Numbered from the stretch's first letter, positions 51,955 to 61,589 are shown. The stretch is 64,000 nucleotides of DNA from Streptomyces sp. V4I2 (GCF_030817655.1 NZ_JAUSZM010000003.1:4836001-4900000); one strand, 5' to 3'. Program-made: numbers and translations. Notes: generated by a model from the letters alone, not told the origin.

Positions 51955-54645
51955 GTGACCGAGACCCACGAGAACGCCCAAGGACCGACCGTTCCGATCA
52001 TTCCGGCCGTCCCGTGCGCCGATCCCCAGGGAGACCCGTTCCTGCGCACCCGGTTCGCCCTCCCGGCGAGGCCCGCCACGTTCCTGCGGCGGCAGCGGCT
52101 CGTCGACCACCTCGACCAGGCTCGCGGGACGCCGTTGACACTGGTCAACGGGGCGGCCGGGGCCGGCAAAACCCTGCTCGCCGCCGACTGGGCCGCCGGA
52201 CTGCCGCCACCGGTCGCCTGGCTCACCGTCGAAGTGGGGGACCGGCGTCCCGGAGTGTTCTGGGCATACGTCCTTCAGGCCCTGCGCACCTGCGGCGCAC
52301 CGGCATCCGACGCGGTCGGGGTCCCCGCGGACGCCACCGGGGTGGACCAGAGGCTGCTGGCGACGCTCGCCGCCGAGCTGAACGACCGCGACCAACCCGT
52401 GATCCTCGTACTCGACGAGTACGACCGCGTGACCGATCCGGAGATCACGGAGCAGCTGGGCTTCGTCCTGCACCACGCCGGGCGTGGCCTGCGCCTCGTC
52501 CTCGCCACCCGCACCGAACCACTGCTGCCGCTGCACCGTTACCGGGCGGCCGGCGAGCTGACGGAGATCCGCGCCGCCGAGCTGGCCTTCACGCCGGAAG
52601 AGGCCGTCGCCCTCCTTGAGCTGCACGGTCTGAGCCTTCCGGTCCACGCCGCGGGCGCCCTGGTGGACCGCACCCGGGGCTGGGCCGCCGGCTTGCGCCT
52701 GTCCGCCCTGGCCGCTCTGGAGAGCGCCGACCCGGAGCTCTACCTGAAGGAATTCGAGGCGGACCGCAGTACGGTCGCGGACTTCCTGCTGGCCGAGGTC
52801 CTCAAGGGACAGCCGGAGGAGACCCAGGGCCTCCTGCTGCGGGTCAGCGTCCTGGAGCGTTTCTGTCCCGATCTGGCCAACGCGCTGACCCTGCGGACCG
52901 ATGCCGGGCCCATTCTCGCCGGGCTGCACCGCGACAACGCGTTCGTCGAGCACCTCGGGCACTCCTGGTACCAACTCCACCCGCTGTTCGGGGAGATACT
53001 CCGGGCCCATCTGCGCGAGCGCCTGCCCGGCCTCGATCCGGAACTCCACCGGCGGGCCGCGCGGTGGCTGCGTCGTTCCGGATTCCTGCCGGAGACACTC
53101 GCCCACGGGGCCACCGCGGGCGACTGGGATTTCACCGCCGGCGCCCTCGTCGACGACCTGGCGATCGGGCAGCTCTTCACCGGCCTGGGCTCGGGTGATC
53201 TGACCGAGTTGTTCTCCCCCATGGGCCCCGAGGCCAGGAGCCCCGCGGCGGACCTCGTACGCGCGGCCCGCGACCTGTCCTGGTACGACCTCGACCGAGG
53301 ACTGGCCCGCCTGCGCCACGCCGAGGAGCAGCTGGCCGACGACGCGCGCGAACCGGCGGCCGCCCGGCTGAGCTGTGCGCTGCTCGAGGCACTGGCCGCC
53401 CGGCTGACCGGATGTACCCCACGGGCCGAAAGAGCCGCCGAAAGGGCCGATGAACTGCGGCAGGAGGTCCCGGCACACCTCCTGGACAAGCATCCCGAAC
53501 TCACTGCTCTCCTGCTGACCCATCTGGGCTCGGCCCGCCTGTGGGCCGGGCGGTTCGAGGACGCGCGCGCCGCCCTGACCGCGGCGGCCGGCGCTCCCGG
53601 CGGGGCCTCCACCGTGCTGCCACGGGAGGACTCGATGGAGCACCTCGCCCTGCTCGACTATCTGAACGGCTGGCCCGGCCGGGCGGAGCGCAAGGCCCTG
53701 GCGGCGGTGCCCGAGGCGGAGCGGGCCGGCCTGCCCCGGCCGTCCGCCTCCGGCATCGGGCAGCTGGTCCTGGCCGCCGTGGCTGTCGACCGCCATGAGC
53801 TGGCCCGGGCCCACGCCCTCCTCGACGAGACGGCCCGGCTCCCGTCGGGAACGCGCGATCCGGTGATGGCGGCGGGACGAGCGCTCGCCACAGCTCGCCT
53901 CCTGTTGGTCAGGGGCAAGGCACGAGCCGCTGTCGAGGCGGCGGACCCGGCCGTCGCCGCCGCCGTGGCCTCACCCTGGGCGGCGGGCTATGAAGCGCTC
54001 GTCGCCTCCGCCGCCCACCTGGCCGAAGGACGGCCGGACGAAGCCGTCGAGGTGCTCCAGGGCGTGTCCGGCGACCAGCCGGCGTGTGCTGTGGAGGCCG
54101 CGGCGATCCACGTCGCCGCAGGCCGTGCCGGGGCAGCCATCGACCTGCTCGACAGCATCCGCACCGGGGGCCGGGCCGGTCCGGCGGTGACCGTGAGGGC
54201 AGCGCTGGTGAGGGCGCAGGCCGCGGAGCAGGCGGGAGACACCGCCACCGCCCGCAAGCTCGTGGCGCATGCGCTCCTCGACGCCCGGCGGGAGCGGCTG
54301 CGGCGTCCGTTCCTCGATGCGGGAGCGTGGATCCGGCCCCTGCTGGCCACGCCTCCGCTCCACGAGCTCGCAGCGGACTGGCTCACACCCGGCCTGCCGC
54401 GACACGGTGAGCAACCTCGGCCGAAGTCGTCGCTGTCCCCGCCGCTCGTCGCGGTGGAGCTGAGCGGACGCGAGCGCGACGTCCTGGAGCGGCTGGCCCG
54501 GATGATGTCGACGGAGGAGGTCGCCGCCGACCTCTACGTGTCGGTGAACACGGTGAAGACCCACCTCAAGAGCGTCTACCGGAAGCTGGCGGTGAACCGG
54601 CGGGGCGACGCCGTGCGCCGCGCCCGTGACCTCCGGCTGCTGTGA
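51955..54645 (+). CDS. LAL-type LuxR-family transcriptional regulator
   Basis: About 896 residues from GTG 51955; the frame is open from GTG 51844 and the start is uncertain. The MalT-like NTPase has Walker A GAAGAGKT (residues 66-73) and Walker B 'VILVLDEYDRV', then 'LRLVLATRTEPLLPLHRYRA'. A long helical TPR-like middle follows. The C-terminal LuxR helix-turn-helix is 'LSGRERDVLERLARMMSTEE', 'VAADLYVSVNTVKTHLKSVY', 'RKLAVNRRGDAVRRARDL'. Such proteins sense a ligand through the ATPase/TPR body and activate nearby genes. The target is unknown; the DUF2252 unit upstream is one option. Confidence 0.92.
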   Translation: MTETHENAQGPTVPIIPAVPCADPQGDPFLRTRFALPARPATFLRRQRLVDHLDQARGTPLTLVNGAAGAGKTLLAADWAAGLPPPVAWLTVEVGDRRPGVFWAYVLQALRTCGAPASDAVGVPADATGVDQRLLATLAAELNDRDQPVILVLDEYDRVTDPEITEQLGFVLHHAGRGLRLVLATRTEPLLPLHRYRAAGELTEIRAAELAFTPEEAVALLELHGLSLPVHAAGALVDRTRGWAAGLRLSALAALESADPELYLKEFEADRSTVADFLLAEVLKGQPEETQGLLLRVSVLERFCPDLANALTLRTDAGPILAGLHRDNAFVEHLGHSWYQLHPLFGEILRAHLRERLPGLDPELHRRAARWLRRSGFLPETLAHGATAGDWDFTAGALVDDLAIGQLFTGLGSGDLTELFSPMGPEARSPAADLVRAARDLSWYDLDRGLARLRHAEEQLADDAREPAAARLSCALLEALAARLTGCTPRAERAAERADELRQEVPAHLLDKHPELTALLLTHLGSARLWAGRFEDARAALTAAAGAPGGASTVLPREDSMEHLALLDYLNGWPGRAERKALAAVPEAERAGLPRPSASGIGQLVLAAVAVDRHELARAHALLDETARLPSGTRDPVMAAGRALATARLLLVRGKARAAVEAADPAVAAAVASPWAAGYEALVASAAHLAEGRPDEAVEVLQGVSGDQPACAVEAAAIHVAAGRAGAAIDLLDSIRTGGRAGPAVTVRAALVRAQAAEQAGDTATARKLVAHALLDARRERLRRPFLDAGAWIRPLLATPPLHELAADWLTPGLPRHGEQPRPKSSLSPPLVAVELSGRERDVLERLARMMSTEEVAADLYVSVNTVKTHLKSVYRKLAVNRRGDAVRRARDLRLL

Positions 54646-54696
54646 ACGCGCGTCGGTGAGAGCGTCCTCCTGAAGACCTGAAGACCTGAAGAACGG

Positions 54697-55385
54697 TCAA
54701 CGGCGCCGGTGGCGGCGCCAGTACCGGAGCGCGCCGACCCCGGCGGACGCCGTCGCCAGGGTGATGCCGAGGACCGGCCAGCGGCTCTCGGCAATGCGCA
54801 GGCCGGTGAGGAAGGTCGCCCTGGACGGCGACCCGCCGTACGCGTCGGCCCGCGTCCTGGCTCTCGTCGGCCGGCGCGAGAATGCCGAGGAGGTGGGCCA
54901 TGCGCAGGGTGACGCCCCAAAGGGCCACCCATCGCTTCCAGCGGGCGGGTGCGCCTGCGGCGCGTCCGGGGCGGGCGAGCGGCGTCCTGCGCCTGCCGGG
55001 TGTCCTCGTACACGCCCTGGAGGACGAGGAGTTCGGCGGCGCGGGCGCTCGCCGTGGGGTCGCGGCCGTCGAGGGTGACCAGTTCCAGGATCGTACGTGC
55101 CTGGCGGAGCAGTGCCGCGCAGAAGGCGACGGGAATGAGCACGAGGAACGGGCCGTCCACGAGGGAGCCCTCCGACACAACGGCCCGACGGCCGCGAGCG
55201 ACCACCCGGGCCCGGAGCTCCGCCTCGCCGGCCCTGGGGTGGTCTTGCCGAAGCGAGGCGATTGCTTCGGGCACGGCCGGCCCGACACGGCGGACGGCGA
55301 AGTCGGCGAGGAGTTCGGGAAGGTGCCCGGGATCGGTGACGACCGACGCCGGCAGCGAGCCACCGCGGCGCAGCCCTTCCCCCGT
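54697..55385 (-). pseudogene. EcsC-like protein in three frames
   Basis: The first frame reads 'PGHLPELLADFAVRRVGPAV', 'PEAIASLRQDHPRAGEAEL', 'PVAFCAALLRQARTILELVT' and 'RAAELLVLQGVYEDTRQAQD'. Near 54990 it shifts to 'RWKRWVALWGVTLRMAHLLG' and near 54870 shifts again to 'RATFLTGLRIAESRWPVLGI', ending 'ALRYWRRHRRR*' at 54697. The layout of hydrophobic helices and the 'AAELLVLQGVY' motif are EcsC-like, a weak call. Two shifts make it a pseudogene unless they are sequencing errors. Confidence 0.5.
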
Positions 55386-55504
55386 GGCGGGTGAGGCACG
55401 AGGCGCGCGCTTCGGATGGGATGGGAGGAACTCAGACGCGTGCGTCGGCCCATTGCCCGGCCGACTCCGCCGGCGTATCGGGCCGACTCGGCGAGGTGGA
55501 CAGC

Positions 55505-57133
55505 GTGAAGCACTGGCGGGCTCTGATCGTCCTCGGTACGGCCCAGTTCCTGATGGTCCTGGACACCTCGGTCATGAACGTGTCCATCAGTCAGCTGGTC
55601 GAGGACTTCGACACGGAGGTCACCGCCATCCAGGCCGTCATCACGCTGTACGCGCTGGTCATGGCGGCGTTCATGATCATCGGCGGCAGGTTCGGGGACA
55701 TCCTGGGGCGTCGCCGCATGTTCCTTGTGGGGCTGGCCGTCTACGGCGTGGGGTCGGCCCTGACCGCCGCGGCACCCACGCTGGGGGTCCTCACGCTGGG
55801 CTGGTCCGTCATCGAGGGACTGGGCGCCGCCATGGTGCTGCCGGCCATGGCCGCCCTCGTCGCGGAGTCGTACCGCGGGAAGGACCGAGCCATCGCCTAC
55901 GCGGTCATCGGCGGGCTCGCCGGCGCCGGGATCGCGGTCGGCCCGCTGCTGGGCGGCTGGGTGACGACGTACCTGACCTGGCGGCTGGTCTTCGCCGGCG
56001 AGGTCGTGGTCGTCGTGGCCGTCCTGCTGTGCCGCCGGGTGATCGCGGAGTCCCCCCGGACCGGCCCGCGCCCCCGGCTGGACGGCGTCGGTGCCGTTCT
56101 CTCGGCAGCCGGACTGGGACTGGGCGTGCTCGGGGTGCTGCAGAGCAGCACCTGGGGATGGGTGCAGCCCCGCAACCCTCCCTTCACCGTCTTCGGCTTC
56201 GCCCCGACGCTGTTCGTCGTCGGCATGGGGCTGGCCGTCCTGGCCGTCTTCCGGTGGTGGGAGCGGCGTCGGGAGCACCAGGGGGCCGACCCACTCGTAC
56301 ACCTCTCCCTCCTGCGCAAGCCCGTGCTGCGGTCCGGCCTGATGACGCTGCTGAGCCAGAACCTCATCCTGCTGGGGCTGTTCTTCACCATCCCGCTGTA
56401 CTTGCAGGTGGTTCAGGGGTTCGACGCCTTCGAGACGGGGCTTCGCCTGCTCCCGGTGTCCGCCACCATGCTCGTGACCTCCCTGTGCGGGACCTTGCTG
56501 GGTCGGTTGATGGGGCCGCGCCAGGTGGTCCGGCTGGCCCTGCTGACCCTGACGGCGGCCATCGTGTGGCTGCTGGCCACCATCGACCCGGTCATCGACG
56601 ACGCCCAGTTCGCCGGAGCCATGGCCCTGCTGGGCGTGGGTGTCGGCCTGCTCGCCTCGCAGCTGGGCAACGTCGTCCAGTCCAGCGTGGACGAGGAGGA
56701 ACGCAGTGAGGCCGGAGGACTCCAGTTCACGGCACAGAACCTGGGCTCGGCGCTGGGCACCGCGCTCATCGGGTCGATCCTCATCGGTGCCCTGGCCCAC
56801 GCCTTCACCACGCAGGTGGAGGACAACCCGCAGCTGTCCGAGGGGACCCGCGAGCAGGTCGGCGTCTCCCTCGAGGCCGGAGTCACCTTCGTCCCCACCG
56901 ATCAGGTGCGCTCGGCGGCCGAGCGTGCCGGGCTGCCGCCGTCCGAGGTCGAGGCCGTCACGGACTCCTACGCCTCCGCGCAGTTGAACGGCCTGAAGGC
57001 GGCGATCCTGGCCACCGGCGGCATCGCCCTCGCCAGTTTCCTGGTCACTCCCCACCTGCCGACCGGCCGGGACGGCCGTCCGCGGCAGCCGGACGCGGAT
57101 GCTCCGGCCGGGGTGACCGGATCGAGGCGCTGA
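55505..57133 (+). CDS. MFS drug/metabolite exporter, DHA2 type (14 TM)
   Basis: A 542-residue membrane protein from GTG 55505 with GAGGTGG before it. It shows DHA2 hallmarks: 'QFLMVLDTSVMNVSISQLVE', motif A-like 'GGRFGDILGRRRMFLVGLAV', motif C-like 'GLAGAGIAVGPLLGGWVTTY' and a long last periplasmic loop ('EDNPQLSEGTREQVGVSLEA'). It would export a small molecule using the proton gradient. It heads a likely unit with the small genes at 57287 and 57512. Confidence 0.9.
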   Translation: MKHWRALIVLGTAQFLMVLDTSVMNVSISQLVEDFDTEVTAIQAVITLYALVMAAFMIIGGRFGDILGRRRMFLVGLAVYGVGSALTAAAPTLGVLTLGWSVIEGLGAAMVLPAMAALVAESYRGKDRAIAYAVIGGLAGAGIAVGPLLGGWVTTYLTWRLVFAGEVVVVVAVLLCRRVIAESPRTGPRPRLDGVGAVLSAAGLGLGVLGVLQSSTWGWVQPRNPPFTVFGFAPTLFVVGMGLAVLAVFRWWERRREHQGADPLVHLSLLRKPVLRSGLMTLLSQNLILLGLFFTIPLYLQVVQGFDAFETGLRLLPVSATMLVTSLCGTLLGRLMGPRQVVRLALLTLTAAIVWLLATIDPVIDDAQFAGAMALLGVGVGLLASQLGNVVQSSVDEEERSEAGGLQFTAQNLGSALGTALIGSILIGALAHAFTTQVEDNPQLSEGTREQVGVSLEAGVTFVPTDQVRSAAERAGLPPSEVEAVTDSYASAQLNGLKAAILATGGIALASFLVTPHLPTGRDGRPRQPDADAPAGVTGSRR

Positions 57134-57240
57134 GTCCAGCGGGGTGATCGACGTCGCCGGGCCACGGGTCACCTGTACCGGGTGAGGCCCGAAGGAACAC
57201 GGAGGCGCACGGTCGTAGGGAGCAGTGCCGTCCGCCTGTA

Positions 57241-57272
57241 CCAGGCAGTCCCAGGCAGCCCCAGGCAGTCCA
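57241..57272 (+). repeat. Three tandem copies of CCAGGCAG(T/C)C
   Basis: CCAGGCAGTC, CCAGGCAGCC and CCAGGCAGTCC follow one another just upstream of the ribosome site of the 65-residue protein gene. No function is evident. Confidence 0.55.
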
Positions 57273-57286
57273 CGGGAGGACAGCTC

Positions 57287-57484
57287 GTGCGCTACGAGAT
57301 CCGAGTCGAGGGACACCTGTCGGAAACGCTGGCCAAAGCCTTCCCGGAGCTGGGCCACGTCGTGATGTCCGGCCAGACCATCCTCTTCGGCCCCGTCGTG
57401 GACGAAGCACACCTGTACGGGCTGCTGGCACGCTGCCAGTCACTGGGACTGCGTGTCATGGAGATGCGGCAGCTGCCGGAGTGA
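57287..57484 (+). CDS. Small conserved-looking protein of unknown function
   Basis: A 65-residue protein from GTG 57287, six bases after GGGAGGA: RYEIRVEGHLSETLAKAFPE, then 'VMSGQTILFGPVVDEAHLYG' and 'LARCQSLGLRVMEMRQL'. The pattern of alternating strands and one helix suggests a small alpha/beta (ferredoxin-like) fold. It lies between the exporter and a membrane protein in the same direction. Family not identified. Confidence 0.7.
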   Translation: MRYEIRVEGHLSETLAKAFPELGHVVMSGQTILFGPVVDEAHLYGLLARCQSLGLRVMEMRQLPE

Positions 57485-57511
57485 CGGGAACTGGGCAAGG
57501 CGCAGGACACG

Positions 57512-58132
57512 ATGCGGCTGCTGGACATCCTCGGCACCTGGCTGCCCATCCTGACCGTCGTGCTCGCCGCGCTCGCCGCGCTCGCCGTGTGGACCGCTCC
57601 GGCCCGCCGGGTGATGTTGATGATCACCGTGACGGGTGTCGGCGTGATGATGGTGGTGCTGCTCGTCGCGCCGGCCGTGGTCAGACGGGTGTATCTGGAC
57701 TCGGTCCCGCCCACGGCGCTGCCCACCGACGCGGCCGCGGCGATCTACGACACGTTCGTCCGGTTCCTGCGCGACAGCACGCGCACCCTGCTGGTCGTCC
57801 CGGTGATCACGGCACTGGTCGCGTACCTGTACGGTCCCGGACGTCCCGCCCGTGCCGTCCGCACGGCGGCGGACAGGGGCACGACGGCCGCCGGCCGGAG
57901 GCTGGGCCGCGCCGGAGTGCACACCGGGTCCACCGGACGCCGGCTGGCGGACCACCGGGCATGGACCACCGGTGCCGTCATCGCGGCCGGAGCGCTGGCG
58001 CTGGTGCTCTGGAACCACCCCACGGTCGGAGCGGTGGCGCTCGTGCTGGGCATCGCCCTGGTCGTCCTGGCGATCCTCGCGGCCGCCGCGGGCCCGACCG
58101 CCGGGCACGAGGACCGGGCGGCGGCCCCGTGA
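57512..58132 (+). CDS. Integral membrane protein of unknown function
   Basis: A 206-residue protein from ATG 57512. Five hydrophobic segments can be drawn, among them 'WLPILTVVLAALAALAVWTA', 'VMLMITVTGVGVMMVVLLVA', 'TLLVVPVITALVAYLYG', 'GAVIAAGALALVLWN' and 'ALVLGIALVVLAILAAAAG'. It stops three bases before the YihY-like gene, so the two are probably co-expressed. Confidence 0.75.
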   Translation: MRLLDILGTWLPILTVVLAALAALAVWTAPARRVMLMITVTGVGVMMVVLLVAPAVVRRVYLDSVPPTALPTDAAAAIYDTFVRFLRDSTRTLLVVPVITALVAYLYGPGRPARAVRTAADRGTTAAGRRLGRAGVHTGSTGRRLADHRAWTTGAVIAAGALALVLWNHPTVGAVALVLGIALVVLAILAAAAGPTAGHEDRAAAP

Positions 58133-58135
58133 GCC

Positions 58136-59000
58136 ATGGCCAGGAAACCCGGCCCTGCCCCGGCCTCCCACAGGCACACGGCGGTGGTGCGGGCCCTGGC
58201 GAGCCTGCGGTCCGGTCCGGTGGCCCGGCTGCTCCCCGCCTGTCCGCGCTCAACATCGTGGAGGGCTCCGTAAGACTGGCCGCGCAGGCCTTCATCACCG
58301 CGCTCCCGCTGCTGATGACCGTCGCGGCGTTCGCTCCCCGAGGGGTGCAGGACCTGCTGGCCGACTCCCTCCGTGCGGTTCTGGGGGTGCGCGGTGACAC
58401 GCTCGACGAGGTACGCCGTGCCTTCACCGCCACCGGCACACCACGGGACGCCGCCGGAGCTGTGGGCGTGGTGGTGACTCTCGTGTCCGCCACGGCCTTC
58501 AGCCGGGCGCTTCAGGCGGTCTGCGAGCGGTCCTGGCACCTGCCCCGGACACCGTGCGGGCCGCGGCCTGGCGCTGGCTGCTCTGGCTGCTCGTCTGGCT
58601 GGGCGTCCTCCTGGTCCAGGCACCGCTGCGCAGCGGGTTCGGCGGCGGCGCGGTGATCGGAGGGGTGCTGTCGCTGCTGTCGGCGACGATGCTGTGGTGG
58701 TGGTGGTCCCAGCACCTGCTGCTGGGCGGCAGGATCGGCCGGCGGAACCTGCTGCCGGGAGCCCTGCTGGCCGGCACGGGTACGGTCGTGCTGAGCTGGG
58801 CCGCCGGCCTGTTCGTGCCCACGGCCATGGAGCGCAGCCTCCAGGAGTTCGGTCAGCTGGGGCCCGTCTTCACGTTCCTCTCCTGGTTGATCGCCGTGTT
58901 CCTGGTGGCCGTCTCGGGCCTCGCCCTCGGCCAGTACGTCGCCTCCTCCGACTGGTACCGGACAGCCGCCGTCCCCCGCCGTACGCGGCCCGAACCCTGA
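58136..59000 (+). pseudogene. YihY/BrkB-like inner membrane protein with two frameshifts
   Basis: ATG 58136 opens a frame (ARKPGPAPASHRHTAVVRAL) that must shift near 58245 to give 'LNIVEGSVRLAAQAFITALP' and 'LLMTVAAFAPRGVQDLLADS'. It shifts again near 58555 to give 'AAAWRWLLWLLVWLGVLLVQ', 'LLSLLSATMLWWWWSQHLLL' and 'FVPTAMERSLQEFGQLGPVF' to the stop at 59000. Every part of a YihY/virulence-factor BrkB-type protein is present, so only two single-base events separate it from an intact gene. Either it is a recent pseudogene or the sequence has errors. Confidence 0.7.
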
Positions 59001-59059
59001 TTCCTGCCGCGCGGGAGCGCATCCGTCGAGTGCCCACCGAGCGCCGGCCCGCCCGCAGG

Positions 59060-59078
59060 CTCACCCGCGTCGGGTGAG
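59060..59078 (+). terminator. Hairpin CTCACCC-GCGTC-GGGTGAG
   Basis: A perfect 7-bp G+C-rich stem with a five-base loop, 60 bases after the end of the YihY-like frame, before the next gene's leader. Confidence 0.55.
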
Positions 59079-59174
59079 GCCACCCACCCCCGGCCGTGCC
59101 CACGCTGAGGACAGACAGCACGCAAGGCGGCCGGGCGAGCGCCCGGGACGGAGAACAGACATGGGAGAAAAGAC

Positions 59175-59642
59175 ATGAGCGCGCAGACGTACCTGGCGTA
59201 CGACTACCCCTTGCTGAGCGTCTTCTGGAGCATGCTCCTGTTCTTCCTGTGGATCATGTGGTTCGTCCTGCTCTTCCGTATCGTCGGCGACATCTTCCGC
59301 GACGACGCGCTGAGCGGGTGGGCGAAAACCGGCTGGCTGGTGTTCACCATCCTGCTGCCCTTCCTGGGCGTCTTCGTCTACGTGATCGCCCGCGGCAAGA
59401 ACATGGGCCGCCGGGAAATAGCGCAGGCCCGAGCACAGCAGGAAGCCTTCGACGCCCACATCAAGGAGGCCGCGGGCGGCACGGGCCGGCCCAGCAGCGC
59501 CGACGAACTCAGCAAGCTGTCCGAGATCCGCGCCCGCGGTGACATCACGGACGAGGAGTTCCGCAGGGCCAAGGAACTGGTCCTGACCGGGCACGGCCCG
59601 GCGGAGCACGTCGGCTCCGCCGCCCGCACCCCCGGTCGCTGA
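59175..59642 (+). CDS. Membrane protein with PLDc_N-like region and C-terminal SHOCT domain
   Basis: A 155-residue protein from ATG 59175 after GGGAGA. Two membrane segments are seen ('LLSVFWSMLLFFLWIMWFVL' and 'TGWLVFTILLPFLGVFVYVI', followed by 'ARGKNMGRRE'), as in PLDc_N-type domains. The C-terminus 'ADELSKLSEIRARGDITDEE' plus 'FRRAKELVL' is a SHOCT domain. Small proteins of this type are common in Streptomyces and unassigned. Confidence 0.88.
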   Translation: MSAQTYLAYDYPLLSVFWSMLLFFLWIMWFVLLFRIVGDIFRDDALSGWAKTGWLVFTILLPFLGVFVYVIARGKNMGRREIAQARAQQEAFDAHIKEAAGGTGRPSSADELSKLSEIRARGDITDEEFRRAKELVLTGHGPAEHVGSAARTPGR

Positions 59643-59672
59643 GCATCCGCACACCATGAATCGAGGCGCAAG

Positions 59673-60158
59673 ATGACCGCGACACACACCCGGCCGGCAC
59701 ACACGGCGAAGCAGGAATGGGCAACCGGCCTGACGGCCTTCGCGGCCGTGATGCTCTTCCTTGTCGGCCTGCTCGACATCTTCCGGGGCATCATGGCCAT
59801 CGCCGAGGACGACATCTTCGTCACGACGCGCAATTACGTGTTCGAGTGGGATCTGACCGGCTGGGGCTGGATGCACCTCGCTCTGGGCGCGGTCGCCGTG
59901 ATCGTCAGCATCGGGCTGCTCCAGACCGCGGCGTGGGCGCGCGTCGCCGGCGTGGCCATCGCCGGACTCGTGATCATCGCCAACTTCCTCTCCCTCCCGT
60001 ACTACCCCGTCTGGGCCGTAGTGATGATCACGATCTCGGGCTTCATCATCTGGGCCCTGTGCGTCGTCCAGCGCGGCAACCTCTTCGACCTGTCCGAGGA
60101 GCGCCCGTTGTCCGAAGAGCGCCAACCGTCCGAACAGCGCCCGTCGCACAGGGTGTGA
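59673..60158 (+). CDS. DUF7144-type four-helix membrane protein
   Basis: A 161-residue protein from ATG 59673. Four membrane segments are present ('GLTAFAAVMLFLVGLLDIFR', 'WGWMHLALGAVAVIVSIGLL', 'WARVAGVAIAGLVIIANFLS', 'YPVWAVVMITISGFIIWALC'), with the 'NYVFEWDLTGWGWMHL' motif typical of the family. The tail contains a short repeat, LSEERPLSEERQPSEQRPS, also visible in the DNA. It follows the SHOCT gene by 30 bases. Function unknown. Confidence 0.85.
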   Translation: MTATHTRPAHTAKQEWATGLTAFAAVMLFLVGLLDIFRGIMAIAEDDIFVTTRNYVFEWDLTGWGWMHLALGAVAVIVSIGLLQTAAWARVAGVAIAGLVIIANFLSLPYYPVWAVVMITISGFIIWALCVVQRGNLFDLSEERPLSEERQPSEQRPSHRV

Positions 60159-60165
60159 GCACTGG

Positions 60166-60655
60166 TCACATGACGTAGCCGCCGCTCAGGGCGGCGAAGT
60201 GTCTCACGAAGGCCAGGGCCGTGTCGGCGACCTCGCGCCAGCCGCTGTCGATCGTCAACGCGTGGCCGCGGCCGGGCAGCTCCGTGATTTCGGTGACGGC
60301 GGCCTCGTTGCGTGCCTGCTTCTTGTACTGGCCTCCTCTTCGCTGACCGTATTGGCGAAGGCATACCGGAACTGGTCGTAGATGAGGGGGACGGCCCGGT
60401 GGAAGTTCGCCGGATTGCCGAGCACCGGCCGCGCGGCGCGCAGGGAGGAGACCGGCAGCGGAAGCACCCCGCGGAAGGGCGCCGGATCGATCGCCACGGA
60501 TGCCGCCGAAAGGCCCCGCCCCGCGATCATCTGGGTGATGAGGCCACCGAAGGAATGGCCGATCACAACAGGCTCGCGGTCCAGCAGGCAGATGTACGTG
60601 TCTTGCACGCTCAGTTCAGAGTTGCTGCCGGTGCGGAAAGATCGAGCAGCTGGGA
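60166..60655 (-). pseudogene. Alpha/beta hydrolase with missing N-terminus and internal deletion
   Basis: The first frame reads 'REPVVIGHSFGGLITQMIAG' (nucleophile elbow GHSFGG), 'GLSAASVAIDPAPFRGVLPL' and 'VLGNPANFHRAVPLIYDQFR'. After 'YAFANTVSEEEA' it needs another frame to give 'ELPGRGHALTIDSGWREVAD' with the catalytic His, then 'FVRHFAALSGGYVM*'. About 90 residues, including the acid-residue region, are missing between them, and nothing resembling the first strands precedes the elbow. Confidence 0.7.
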
Positions 60656-60693
60656 CCGGTCCAAGTTGAGGATCCGCGCTGTCGGGCACGCGC

Positions 60694-61098
60694 TCAATCG
60701 GACGGCGTGACCGGGGACCACATGCCGAGCCACTGCTCGGCGCCGTAGGCCTCGAACCGCTCTGCCCCAGCGAACCCCAGCTTCGCCGCGAGACGTATCG
60801 AGCGGGCGTTGGCGGTCTGGGTGAAGAGCACCACCGGCTCGCCGGGAAGCTCGTCGGCGAACCAGTCGAGTGCCGCTGTGCATGCCTCGGCGGCGTACCC
60901 GTATCCCCACGTCTCCGGCAGGAACAGGTAGCCGATGGCTCCGTGGAGATCGACTACGTCTCGCGCTCCGGGGTCTGAGCCGTGTCGTCGAGAACGGTCC
61001 AGCCCCGGGGATCCGGTACGGCCGATGCTGGTGACGTCGTACGCCTTGGCGTTCATGCCGCAGGTTATGCGGTCGTCGTCCGCGCTTCCGGTCGGCAT
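60694..61098 (-). pseudogene. GNAT acetyltransferase, C-terminal half
   Basis: The last 100 residues are a clear GNAT (RimJ-like) C-terminus: 'IGYLFLPETWGYGYAAEACT' with the acetyl-CoA loop, 'ALDWFADELPGEPVVLFTQT' and 'ANARSIRLAAKLGFAGAERF'. The first 35-50 residues ('MPTGSADDDRITCGMNAKAY') do not fit the family's N-terminal strands, so the gene appears to have lost its front half. Confidence 0.65.
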
Positions 61099-61166
61099 GG
61101 TTCCCCGTTTCACAGATGTCGTCGCGGTTGCCGCAGGGGCTCTCGGAGGCACTCTTGAAGAGGCCG

Positions 61167-61589
61167 TCAGAAGGAATCGAGGCTGCTGCGTGGAGGGACG
61201 GGCCCGGTGGCCTCCGGGTTCGGTGTCGAGAGCTTGTCGACCTCGGTGTCGATGTCCACGGCGATCGCCCGCAGTTGGGCCATCACGTCCAGTTCCCGTT
61301 CCGTGAAGCCGTCACGGCTCAGGCGTACTGCCTGCTCGAGGTGCCGGATCACCTCACGGATGCGCACGGCGTCCTCGGCCGCCGCCCGGTGGAACCCGCG
61401 GTACGCCGTCGCCGCCGGTCCTCGCCAACCCGCCTCGATGCGGTCGACGATCGCGTCCATTCGCTTGATCTGCTTGTCCAGGTAGTCCTGCATGTCGTCG
61501 AGGTCATCGGCCAGTTTGGTGAGGTCCTGGCCCGACACCCTCAGATCGACGCCGCCCTCCTGGCCCGCGCCCGCGCCACATACGCCCAT
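61167..61589 (-). CDS. WXG100-like protein
   Basis: A 140-residue protein of two long helices joined by a 'AGWRGPAATAYRG' turn, the W-x-G hallmark of ESAT-6-like proteins. The helices are 'LTKLADDLDDMQDYLDKQIK' and 'EDAVRIREVIRHLEQAVRLS'. The C-terminal 25 residues are Pro/Ser-rich. The start is uncertain, since the ribosome site before ATG 61589 is weak. No type VII secretion core gene is in the window. It is divergent from the NACHT-type gene 75 bases away. Confidence 0.8.
   Translation of the reverse strand: MGVCGAGAGQEGGVDLRVSGQDLTKLADDLDDMQDYLDKQIKRMDAIVDRIEAGWRGPAATAYRGFHRAAAEDAVRIREVIRHLEQAVRLSRDGFTERELDVMAQLRAIAVDIDTEVDKLSTPNPEATGPVPPRSSLDSF

Noticed and set aside
51517..53814. 765-codon minus-strand frame under the LAL regulator
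   Set aside because: Antisense shadow of the LuxR-type regulator and the DUF2252 gene; Gly/Gln-rich with no domain.
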